NCBI GenBank assembly: GCA_964448935.1
Contig: CAYVBE010000168.1
Coordinates: forward strand, 1 to 9,305
DNA length: 9,305 nt
Direction of reading: 5' to 3'
Origin: CAYVBE01 sp964448935
GTDB lineage: Bacteria > Planctomycetota > Brocadiia > SM23-32
The first letter of the stretch is position 1. Each line of letters opens with the position of its first letter. Under the pieces are notes generated by a model. It was not told the origin of the DNA, searched no databases, and was given only the letters and a program-made list of their open reading frames with translations. Of this stretch, positions 1 to 6,144 are shown one piece after another. The translations under genes and the position numbers were made by a program.

Positions 1-54
1 TGGCCCACCGGCGCTCCGGCTGAACCCGTAAAATCAAGTGTTATGAACCACTAG
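1..54 (+). other. Open frame ending in TAG directly before the first gene
   Basis: This stretch is in the same frame as the gene starting at 55 and is open from the window edge to a TAG at 52-54; the next codon is the GTG at 55. No Shine-Dalgarno-like sequence precedes that GTG. Residues before the stop (ending SSVMNH) could align loosely with the region just after the serine of SGNH block I. However, the hydrophobic strand and G-[DHN]-S-L motif expected there are not visible, and third-position GC is lower than inside the gene. It may be the decayed 5' end of the downstream gene, a nonsense mutation, a sequencing error, or ordinary non-coding DNA. The window edge prevents a decision. Confidence 0.4.
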
Positions 55-1932
55 GTGAAATACTCGCATCTCGAAGCCCTGGCGGAGTCACGGGGATACG
101 AGCACATCTGGGGCCGCCACATGGTTCCCGGCGCACCGATCCGCTGGCTGTGGAACCACCCCGACGACGGTAACTCCCGGAGGCCATTCGGCCCCTGCGG
201 CAAGGCGCTGGCAGAATACCGCTGGGACGCCATCACGCTTGAACCGCGCAACGGTTACGAGAGTGAACTCGCGGCGGCCAACGAACTCATCGAGCACACC
301 ATCAAGAAGAGCCCGGACGTCCAGTTCTACGTCTTCGCACAGTGGCCGCGTATCGGGCGGGGCAGCTTCGACAAGCAGTGGCTCTCGCCGGTGAAGGACA
401 TCAAGAACAACATCCGGCTCGGCTTCGAGGAATTCCTGACCGACCTGCGGGAGGCCCATCCGGACATCAAGCCCCCGCTGATGATCCCCGTCGGGCATGC
501 ATTCCACCTGCTCCAACTCAAGATCGAGGCCGGCCTGGTGCCCGGCATGTCCAGCATCTTCGACGGCTACAGCGACCGGTCGCACCAGAACTATCTGGGC
601 GAATACATCGTCGGATGCACCTTCTTCGCCACCATCTACGGGGAAACACCGGTCGGCCTGCCCACCGAGCCCTACGGCGAGATCGCGCCGGACCTGGCGC
701 GCACGATCCAGGTGACCGTCTGGGAAGCCGTCAACGCGCACCCGAGGAGCGGCGTTAAGACCCTCGGCGAGCTTAAGATCATCACTCCCTACCTGCCTGA
801 CGCGATCGAGGGAGCGCCCTACGACCGCGAGCTGCTTTCGGCCTTCGGCAAGGCTCCCGTCGCGTACTCGCTGGCCGGCGGCAGCTTGCCGCCCGGCATC
901 CGGGTCGCCCCCGAGGGCCGCATCACCGGCACGGCAACGAGGAGCGGCGACTACCGTTTCACCGTCAAGGCGGTGGACGCCCGCGGGATGACGGCCACGC
1001 GGGAGCTGCGCCTGACCTGCGTCCCCGAGAGCAAACCCTCCATTCCCGACCAGAAACTGCCCGAGATGCAACGGGGGCGGTACATCAGCTATGCGTTCAA
1101 AGCCGAAGGCGGCAACGGCGACATCTCCTGGCGGCTGGAGGATAGCTGGACGAAGGCGGGAGACCGCGAGGACTGGCAGCGCATCCGGCGTGACCGAATG
1201 CCGCAGGGCCTGGAGCTGGGTCCCGACGGAACCATAAGCGGCTCGCCCGGCGTGGCAGGAAGCTACCGGTTGCTCGTGCTGGCCGAGGATTCCGATCCCA
1301 CCGAGCCCGACTCCGCGCAGAAAGAGTTCACCTTCGAGGTCGGACCCGCGGCCCCGGAGGTCTATTTCGTGCCCGAAGCGGGACGCGGCGTGAACATAAA
1401 CGGCAAACCGGACGAGGACTTCTGGGAACTCGATCAATCCGTCGCAAAGGCCGTAAACGGCGCCCCCTCCGCCGAAGCCAGCTTCGGCCTCTACTGGAAC
1501 CGCTCCGATCTCTACATGGTCATCAAGGTGCAGGACGATCGTGTGGTGACCGACTCGGAGGAGCCCTGGGACGACGACGGCGTCGAGGTTTTCCTCGACA
1601 TCCTGAACGATCGCCAGACGGAATACAACTCCGACGACAAGCGCCTCGTGGTCTCCGCATCCGGCGCAACACAGGGATTCGGCCTCGAGGGCGGGGATAT
1701 GGAGACGGCCGTGCAGCGCACCGAGGACGGATACATCGTCGAGGTCCAGATCCGTATGGACCACCTCGGCCAACGCAACCGCCCGAACACAGCCTGCAGC
1801 TTCGACATAGCCGTCAACGACGACGATGACGGCGGCCCCCGCGACGGTCAGCTCGTCTGGAAAGGCACAGCCCACAACGCCACCGACCCCAGCGGCTTCG
1901 GGACGATACTGCTCGAAGCGACGGAGGAATAA
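55..1932 (+). CDS. SGNH-hydrolase-like / putative-Ig / CBM9-like multidomain protein, probably 5'-truncated
   Basis: The 625-residue reading frame has three parts. Residues 1-230 resemble SGNH-hydrolase-like proteins: a GAPIRWLWNHP segment (26-35), a beta-strand with FYVFAQWP (91-98), IPVGH (144-148), and a block-V-type Asp-x-x-His (D174, H177) in SDRSHQNYLGEY. Residues about 256-320 and 328-430 are two putative-Ig (He_PIG-like) modules, each with a hallmark of the LPPG...G.ITGT or MPQG...GTISGS type followed by a Y-R strand and an A-x-D segment. Residues about 435-622 resemble the CBM9/DOMON-like carbohydrate-binding fold, with DDDGVEVFLD (507-516) and a WKGTAHNATDPSGFG ending. Such proteins are normally exported, but no signal peptide is present from this start. 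The catalytic-serine block expected at the extreme N-terminus is also missing. The GTG start directly follows an in-frame TAG and has no RBS, so the annotated start is doubtful. The likely role is extracellular carbohydrate binding or ester hydrolysis; the substrate is unknown. It originally probably formed an operon with the M55 peptidase gene. Confidence 0.75.
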   Translation: MKYSHLEALAESRGYEHIWGRHMVPGAPIRWLWNHPDDGNSRRPFGPCGKALAEYRWDAITLEPRNGYESELAAANELIEHTIKKSPDVQFYVFAQWPRIGRGSFDKQWLSPVKDIKNNIRLGFEEFLTDLREAHPDIKPPLMIPVGHAFHLLQLKIEAGLVPGMSSIFDGYSDRSHQNYLGEYIVGCTFFATIYGETPVGLPTEPYGEIAPDLARTIQVTVWEAVNAHPRSGVKTLGELKIITPYLPDAIEGAPYDRELLSAFGKAPVAYSLAGGSLPPGIRVAPEGRITGTATRSGDYRFTVKAVDARGMTATRELRLTCVPESKPSIPDQKLPEMQRGRYISYAFKAEGGNGDISWRLEDSWTKAGDREDWQRIRRDRMPQGLELGPDGTISGSPGVAGSYRLLVLAEDSDPTEPDSAQKEFTFEVGPAAPEVYFVPEAGRGVNINGKPDEDFWELDQSVAKAVNGAPSAEASFGLYWNRSDLYMVIKVQDDRVVTDSEEPWDDDGVEVFLDILNDRQTEYNSDDKRLVVSASGATQGFGLEGGDMETAVQRTEDGYIVEVQIRMDHLGQRNRPNTACSFDIAVNDDDDGGPRDGQLVWKGTAHNATDPSGFGTILLEATEE

Positions 1933-1941
1933 CGGCACGGA

Positions 1942-1974
1942 TAGACTTTCAGACTGGAGGCTGAAGACCGGAGG
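1942..1974. repeat. Left arm of inverted repeat flanking the S23/IVP gene
   Basis: This 33-bp arm matches the reverse complement of 2384-2416 at 30 of 33 positions by hand alignment; all three differences are A here against G in the other arm's complement. From 1952 it has a 7-bp period with consensus GRCYGRA: units start at 1952 (GACTGGA), 1959 and 1966 (GACCGGA). It begins 10 bp after the stop of the upstream gene and ends 8 bp before the start codon of the enclosed gene. Confidence 0.85.
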
Positions 1975-1975
1975 G
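1970..1975 (+). promoter_or_regulatory. Ribosome-binding site of the S23/IVP gene, inside the left repeat arm
   Basis: GGAGGG lies 7 nt before the TTG start at 1983, a good Shine-Dalgarno match and spacing. It overlaps the last heptad of the left repeat arm. If a transcript carried both arms, pairing between them would bury this site. It supports the TTG as the true start. Confidence 0.6.
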
Positions 1976-1982
1976 CTGTCTA

Positions 1983-2336
1983 TTGAGAGATCACAGGAAA
2001 TTGCGGGCCTTTGAAGTTGCGGATAAACTGGCGCTTGATATCTATCGGGCCACTGCGTCTTTCCCGAAGAGGGAGATGTACGGGCTGGCATCCCAGATGC
2101 GCCGCGCGGCGGTATCGGTTGCCAGCAACATAGTCGAAGGCTGCGCCCGTGCCTCGGAAGCGGACTACATTCGGTTTTTGGACATGGCTTACGGTTCGGC
2201 ACGCGAGCTGGAGTACCAGGTTTCCCTGGCCCACCGGCTGGGGTTTCTTTCGAAAGGAGATCACGAAAGGCTTCGCAAAGCATGCGTTGAGACTTCAAAG
2301 GTCCTCGCCGGCCTTATCAATGCTTTGCGCGCGTAG
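1983..2336 (+). CDS. Four-helix bundle protein, S23/IVP family
   Basis: The 117-residue product belongs to the four-helix-bundle family first known from intervening sequences in 23S rRNA genes (PF05635). Recognisable family blocks are MRDHRKLRAFEVAD (1-14), the SQMRRAAVSVASNIVEGCAR stretch, and YIRFLDMAYGSARELEYQ. The length is typical. TTG is chosen because the family usually begins right at this MRDHRKL-type sequence and a GGAGGG site lies 7 nt upstream. The family has the same fold as the Avd accessory protein of diversity-generating retroelements, which suggests nucleic-acid binding, but the role of stand-alone copies is unknown. Here there is no rRNA around it and no reverse transcriptase. 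The gene sits inside a pair of inverted repeats and has less GC-rich third positions than its neighbours, consistent with transfer. Confidence 0.92.
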   Translation: MRDHRKLRAFEVADKLALDIYRATASFPKREMYGLASQMRRAAVSVASNIVEGCARASEADYIRFLDMAYGSARELEYQVSLAHRLGFLSKGDHERLRKACVETSKVLAGLINALRA

Positions 2337-2363
2337 GCGAGAATGCCGGTGCACCACCTTACG

Positions 2364-2373
2364 GTTCGCGAAC
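2364..2373. repeat. 10-bp perfect palindrome downstream of the S23/IVP gene
   Basis: GTTCGCGAAC is a perfect palindrome in the 47-bp gap between the S23/IVP stop codon and the right repeat arm. It could be a protein-binding site. It has no loop and no T-tract, so it is not a terminator. A palindrome this short may be chance in GC-rich DNA. Confidence 0.3.
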
Positions 2374-2383
2374 GCCGCCGTTA

Positions 2384-2416
2384 CCTCCGGTCTCCAGCCT
2401 CCAGCCTGAAAGCCTA
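2384..2416. repeat. Right arm of inverted repeat flanking the S23/IVP gene
   Basis: Read on the minus strand, this arm carries the same heptad pattern as the left arm: GGCTGGA at 2406-2400, repeated at 2399-2393, then GACCGGA at 2392-2386. Match to the left arm is 30 of 33. It ends at the first A of the ribosome-binding site of the M55 peptidase gene, so that gene's translation signal lies just outside the unit. Confidence 0.85.
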
Positions 2417-2423
2417 AGGAGGT
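2416..2423 (+). promoter_or_regulatory. Strong ribosome-binding site of the M55 peptidase gene
   Basis: AAGGAGGT is a full match to the Shine-Dalgarno consensus, 6 nt before the GTG at 2430. It confirms GTG as the start. Its first base coincides with the last base of the right repeat arm. Confidence 0.85.
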
Positions 2424-2429
2424 CGTACC

Positions 2430-3299
2430 GTGCGTATCTACATACAGACGGACATGGAAGGCGTTGCCGGCATCTGTAACTTCGAGCAGTGGACCAGCCC
2501 CGGCGCCCGATACAACGAGCTGGGCTGCGAGCTACTGACGCGCGAGGTGAACGCGGCGGTGGACGGGCTCTTCGCCGGCGGCGCCACTTACATCATGGTG
2601 GCGGATTCGCACGGACCGGGCGCCATTGACATCGGGGTGCTCGACCCGCGCGTCGAAATGATGCGCTGGGACTGGCGACAGCCCTGGCCGCAGCGCCTGC
2701 AGGAGGACTTTGACTACCTGGTTTTCGTCGGCCAGCACGCAAAATCCCGCACCGCCCTGTCCAACATGGCGCACACGGGCAACTGCGGCGTGCTGGAGCG
2801 CTCCATCAACGGTGTGGCCATCGGCGAGTTCGGCCAGCACGTGGCCTGCGCCAGCGAACTGGGCATCCGCACCATCCTGGCCACCGGGGAGCAGGCACTC
2901 GCAGGCGAGGCGCAGAACCTTGTCCCATGCATCGAGACGGTGGCCGTAAAACGCGGCCTCCAGACCGAGCACGGAGATTCCCTGACGGCCGAGGAATACC
3001 GGGAGCACAACCCCGGCGCCGTCCATGTCCACCCGGAGGTAGCCAGACAGCGCATTCACGAAGGCGCCGAGCACGCCATGGGGCGCGCCGCCGAGGAGGA
3101 ATTCGGCGTCTGGCCCCTCACCCCGCCCTACCGCATGGTCACCGTCTATCGCAAAAGCGAAGACAACCCCGGGTACAGCTACACCGTCCGGGAGCACCCC
3201 ACCAGCGTAATCGAGGCCATGAACCAGCCCGCCGAACGCAGGCCGATAGCGTCCGAAGAGCAGCTCAACGGCCTGCTGGTCGAGCCTCTGGAAGGGTGA
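2430..3299 (+). CDS. dppA: M55-family D-aminopeptidase (DppA-like)
   Basis: The 289-residue product is a zinc D-aminopeptidase of the DppA/M55 family, whose best-known member cuts D-Ala dipeptides, a role tied to peptidoglycan recycling or peptide scavenging. All metal-binding and catalytic positions known from Bacillus DppA can be matched: D8 and E10 in TDMEG, H61 in ADSHG, H103 in VGQHA, the nucleophilic H115 in MAHTG, and E133 in IGEFG. The LTPPYR block near the C-terminal third is also typical. It is slightly longer than the Bacillus enzyme (about 274 residues) and has no signal peptide, suggesting a cytoplasmic location. No peptide transporter gene is adjacent. It was probably co-transcribed with the 55-1932 gene before the S23/IVP unit came between them. 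It converges with the carotenoid operon, 13 bp between stops. True substrate is unproven. Confidence 0.93.
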   Translation: MRIYIQTDMEGVAGICNFEQWTSPGARYNELGCELLTREVNAAVDGLFAGGATYIMVADSHGPGAIDIGVLDPRVEMMRWDWRQPWPQRLQEDFDYLVFVGQHAKSRTALSNMAHTGNCGVLERSINGVAIGEFGQHVACASELGIRTILATGEQALAGEAQNLVPCIETVAVKRGLQTEHGDSLTAEEYREHNPGAVHVHPEVARQRIHEGAEHAMGRAAEEEFGVWPLTPPYRMVTVYRKSEDNPGYSYTVREHPTSVIEAMNQPAERRPIASEEQLNGLLVEPLEG

Positions 3300-3312
3300 A
3301 ACGGTTTCAGGC

Positions 3313-4101
3313 TCAAGCCTCCTTCCGAACGCGGATGTGCAGGAAGTAGGCGACCACCTGGGCGTCCTGCATGTCCGGGCACTCTTCTACTGTCTCGTCG
3401 CTTGGGCGGGGTTCCTCGATGCGTTCCAGCCTGAAACCGGTTTTGATCAGAAGGTTGAGCCACTGGCCGAGCGTTCGGGTGAAGCGTGGGATCTTGAATA
3501 CGGGTAGCTTCTCCCTTAACTCGGGCGGCGTGGCGCCGAATATCCACTCTGTCACTTCGCCCTGCAGGTTGCGGAAGTAGTCCCCTACCTCGATGGCGTA
3601 GGTCATTCCGTTTTCGTCGCGCAAGTTGCGGCGGTGGGGGGTGTCGTAGCACGGGTGGCAGATCGAGAACTGCAGGAAGCCGCCGGGCTTCAAGACCCGG
3701 AAAGCTTCCCCCGGGGCGCGGTCCGTCTCGGAAATGTCCATCAGGCTCATGATGGCCGTGGCGAAGTCGAAGGTTGCGTCCGGGAAAGGCAGTTCCACCC
3801 CGCTGGCAACGCAGTAGTTGATGCCCAGGGGCTCCCGGTCTTCGAGTTCCCTTGCGTTTCGGACGAACACCTCGGAGACGTCTACGGCGGTGATCCGCGC
3901 GCCCCGGCGTGCCATTAGCCGCGTGTTGTGCCCCTCGCCGCAGCCGATGTCGAGGCCGGCAAGACCCTCGACGTCGGGGAGCATGGCCATGAAGGCCGGC
4001 GTATTGAGGTAGTCCCGATAAACGTCACAGCCGGCGCGCGCCAGACGCGTCCACGTTTCCGCGCTCTCGTCCCAGTAGCGACCGACCTCTCGATGGTCCA
4101 T
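3313..4101 (-). CDS. Class I SAM-dependent methyltransferase
   Basis: The 262-residue product has a Rossmann-type methyltransferase core: motif I LDIGCGEGH (50-58), acidic residue D74 in TAVDVS ending strand 2, the LPFPDATFDFA segment (104-114), and RVLKPGG (135-141). The C-terminal half (about 150-235) is a substrate-binding region with HPCYDTP. ATG at 4101 is chosen because an AAAGGTG site lies just upstream and the family-like sequence starts here. A TTG at 4140, sharing its bases with the stop of the gene before it, would add 13 residues of little character. It is last in the minus-strand carotenoid operon, 35 bp after the PPOX-type gene. Position suggests a tailoring step, such as methylating a carotenoid acid or hydroxyl, but the sequence alone does not reveal the substrate; a quinone or small-molecule substrate is equally possible. 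Confidence 0.88.
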   Translation of the reverse strand: MDHREVGRYWDESAETWTRLARAGCDVYRDYLNTPAFMAMLPDVEGLAGLDIGCGEGHNTRLMARRGARITAVDVSEVFVRNARELEDREPLGINYCVASGVELPFPDATFDFATAIMSLMDISETDRAPGEAFRVLKPGGFLQFSICHPCYDTPHRRNLRDENGMTYAIEVGDYFRNLQGEVTEWIFGATPPELREKLPVFKIPRFTRTLGQWLNLLIKTGFRLERIEEPRPSDETVEECPDMQDAQVVAYFLHIRVRKEA

Positions 4102-4136
4102 GGCACCTTTCCGGCACGCAGAAACAGGGCACGCGG

Positions 4137-4583
4137 TCAACAGGGCTGCGGACCCGCCTGCCGAAAGCTCCGGACGATCTCACAGTTTGCGATCCCGCAC
4201 TCGAGCACCGCGCACCCTTCCGCCCGGAAGAAATCCTCCAGGTCCGGATGGGTGGCAACCAGCAGAGCGATCAGCTCTTCCCGGCGGGCGCCGGTCGCCT
4301 CGGCAGCAGTGCCGTCCAGTCGGACCGAGGTGGTTCCCGCTACGTGCCCCTCGGCCGATATCCTGTCGTCTATGAGAAAGGACGCCCGCGGGTCCTGGGC
4401 CAGGTTGCGAAACTTCTCCGTGTCGCGCTCCGTGGCGAAAACGACGCACCGCGGCGCCTCGGCGAGGGCGACGGCCAGAAGCCCACACGCGGGGCCGTTC
4501 GCGCCCTCTGTCGCCAGAACGGCGAGACCGGAATCGGCGAGGACTCGCTCGACCTCTTGCCACGTCTTTTCTGTGAGAGACAT
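4137..4583 (-). CDS. Pyridoxamine 5'-phosphate oxidase-family (FMN split-barrel) protein
   Basis: The 148-residue product resembles the small flavin-binding split-barrel proteins of the PPOX superfamily. The N-terminus (WQEVERVLADSGLAVLATEG) is the usual helix plus first strand, and FATERDTEKFRNLAQDPR (49-66) is the strand-helix segment that contacts the flavin phosphate, with the T-x-K-x-x-N-L pattern. The ATG at 4583 is chosen because it gives the usual family start. A TTG at 4616 with GGAGCGGGA upstream is an alternative adding 11 residues. Family members bind FMN, F420 or haem, and the cofactor here is not readable. It lies between crtN (54 bp gap) and the methyltransferase on the same strand. 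It is not a known member of C30 carotenoid pathways. True pyridoxamine phosphate oxidase (PdxH) is longer, so that function is unlikely. Confidence 0.82.
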   Translation of the reverse strand: MSLTEKTWQEVERVLADSGLAVLATEGANGPACGLLAVALAEAPRCVVFATERDTEKFRNLAQDPRASFLIDDRISAEGHVAGTTSVRLDGTAAEATGARREELIALLVATHPDLEDFFRAEGCAVLECGIANCEIVRSFRQAGPQPC

Positions 4584-4637
4584 AAGACTGTCCCGGCTGA
4601 GGCAAATGCCTGGCAATCCCGCTCCGGCAGACGCAGG

Positions 4638-6128
4638 TCAGGAAGCCTCCACGTCCTCGCAGAGCAGGTTGCTGGAGATTCGGGCGGATTCGTAGATCGT
4701 CGGCAGCCCGCTGCCCGGATGCGTTCCGCCGCCCACCAGGTAGCAGTTCCCGACCTCGCGGAAGCGATTGTGAGGACGGAAGTAGAGCACCTGGCCGAGG
4801 GTGTGCGCGAGGTTGAAGGTCGCTCCCTCGTACACGCCGTAGTCCTCCTGCCAGTTCTTCGGCGTGATGACCTTGCTCTCCTCGATGCTGCCGCGCAATC
4901 CCGTGAACCCGCCCCGTTCTTCGAGCAGGTCGAGAATTTTCTCCCGATAGGGCCCGGCCGCCTCGTCCCAGTCTATGCCCGCCCGCATGTTGGGACAGGG
5001 AACCAGGACGTAGATCGTGGAGCGGTCCTCGGGCGCCAGCGTGGGGTCGGTCACCGATGCGTTCTGGATGTAGAAAGACGGGTCATCGGAGAGAACCAGT
5101 TCGTTGGATATCTCCTCCACGTTACGCTGGTAGTCGTCGGCGAATATGACGTTGTGGTGTGGGATGTCGGGATAGGACCGCTTCACCCCCAGGTAGAGCA
5201 TGAAGGTGGAGCAGGAGAGCTTCCATTTCTTGAGCTTCTCCGGTGTGTAGCGGCGCAGTTCCTCCTTCGGGACTATGTTGCCCATGGCATGGCCGAAGTC
5301 CGCATCGAGCACTATCCGATCGAAACTCTCCACCTCGCCGCCAGCCAGTCGCACCCCTGTGGCGCGTCCATCGTCCACAACGAGTTGGTCCACAGGCGTG
5401 CTGAGCCGAATGGCGCCGCCCTCTTCTTCCACCACCCGGGCCATCGCGTGCGAGATCCGATTGAGGCCGCCGATGACGTGGTAGATCCCAAACGCGTGCT
5501 CGATATAGGAAAGCATGGTGAAAAACGCCGGGCAGTCCCACGGCGACATGCCGAGATACTTGGACTGGAAGGCAAAGCAGAGTTTAAGCTCGTCGCGGTC
5601 GAAGTAGCGCCCCAGGTTGCCGAAAACGGACCGGCCGATGGACATCCGCGGCAACGCCTTAAGGACCGTCGGGCTCAGGTAAGCCAGCAGGTTGCCGTAG
5701 TTCTTTTGCAGGCACGGCATCAGGCGGTCGAAACGCTTCCCCTCCTTCTCCATAAACTGCGCGACGCCTTCCTTGTTGCCGGGCCAGTGGCGGCTGATCT
5801 CCTCCGCCGTATTTTCGGGATCGGCCGACGGGCGGAAGTCAACCCCGCCGATCTGCAGGCGATAGAGCGGGTCCAGCCGCACGAGGTCCAGGTAGTCGTC
5901 AATGTTGCGCCCGGCCAGCTCGAAGACTTCCTCCAGGATGAACTTCATCATCAGAAAGGTTGGGCCGGTGTCGAAAGTGTAATCGCCCAGATGCAGCGTG
6001 GCATTCCTGCCGCCCACCGCGTCCTGTTTCTCGAACACCGTTACGTCGAAGCCGCGGTGCGCCAGGATCATGGCGCTGGTCAGGCCTCCCGGTCCTGCGC
6101 CTACGACTGCCACTCGTGCTCTGGCCAT
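4638..6128 (-). CDS. crtN: CrtN-like C30 carotenoid (diapophytoene/squalene) desaturase
   Basis: The 496-residue FAD enzyme belongs to the CrtI/CrtN phytoene-desaturase family. It has the dinucleotide-binding motif GAGPGG (10-15) with E33 at the end of strand 2, VGGRN (38-42), FDTGPT, and the C-terminal family signature GGGTHPGSGLP (466-476) followed by ESARIS. Internal blocks such as HNVIFADDYQRNVEEI, a DPSFYIQNAS-type strand and LAPE...IYVLVPCPN resemble Staphylococcus CrtN more than C40 CrtI. It would desaturate a C30 polyene (diapophytoene or squalene) at the membrane. The neighbouring crtP and aldH genes support the C30 assignment. GGGAG lies 7 nt upstream of the ATG, within the 16-bp gap after crtP. 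An activity on C40 phytoene cannot be excluded. Confidence 0.88.
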   Translation of the reverse strand: MARARVAVVGAGPGGLTSAMILAHRGFDVTVFEKQDAVGGRNATLHLGDYTFDTGPTFLMMKFILEEVFELAGRNIDDYLDLVRLDPLYRLQIGGVDFRPSADPENTAEEISRHWPGNKEGVAQFMEKEGKRFDRLMPCLQKNYGNLLAYLSPTVLKALPRMSIGRSVFGNLGRYFDRDELKLCFAFQSKYLGMSPWDCPAFFTMLSYIEHAFGIYHVIGGLNRISHAMARVVEEEGGAIRLSTPVDQLVVDDGRATGVRLAGGEVESFDRIVLDADFGHAMGNIVPKEELRRYTPEKLKKWKLSCSTFMLYLGVKRSYPDIPHHNVIFADDYQRNVEEISNELVLSDDPSFYIQNASVTDPTLAPEDRSTIYVLVPCPNMRAGIDWDEAAGPYREKILDLLEERGGFTGLRGSIEESKVITPKNWQEDYGVYEGATFNLAHTLGQVLYFRPHNRFREVGNCYLVGGGTHPGSGLPTIYESARISSNLLCEDVEAS

Positions 6129-6144
6129 GGTCCGGCTCCCGTCC

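Larger units (their letters stand above)
1942..2416 (+). mobile_element. Putative inverted-repeat-bounded cassette carrying an S23/IVP gene
   Basis: The 475-bp unit consists of two 33-bp imperfect inverted arms enclosing one small gene and little else. Three observations suggest insertion. The arms match each other but nothing else in the window. A hand count of the first 21 sense codons of the enclosed gene gives 10 with G or C in the third position, against 15 of 20 in each flanking gene. Deleting the unit leaves the flanking genes 22 bp apart with an intact RBS. No transposase and no clear target-site duplication are visible, so any mobility would need a factor in trans. The unit could instead be a stable regulatory or repeat-associated gene; mobility is inference. 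Confidence 0.4.

Noticed and set aside
88..2298. 736-residue open frame on the minus strand opposite the first two genes
   Set aside because: It spans two unrelated real genes and the repeat unit, has no recognisable domain, and is low-complexity in the way expected of the antisense of GC-rich coding DNA.
1983..2336. Interpretation as a 23S rRNA intervening sequence
   Set aside because: No rRNA sequence flanks the gene; both neighbours are protein-coding genes.
1933..2429. Target-site duplication flanking the inverted-repeat unit
   Set aside because: Comparison of bases just outside 1942 and 2416 shows no convincing direct repeat. The shared GGAGG-like bases are explained by the ribosome-binding site.
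3282..3326. Short complementary segments around the convergent stop codons (GAGCCT/AGGCTC, GGAAGG/CCTTCC, GAAA/TTTC)
   Set aside because: The pairings are 4-6 bp, mutually exclusive, and lack a T-tract on either strand, so a bidirectional terminator cannot be supported.
4600..4611. Small hairpin AGGCAAATGCCT upstream of the PPOX-type gene
   Set aside because: The stem is only 4-5 bp with no T-tract; it is common by chance and does not fit a terminator or attenuator well.
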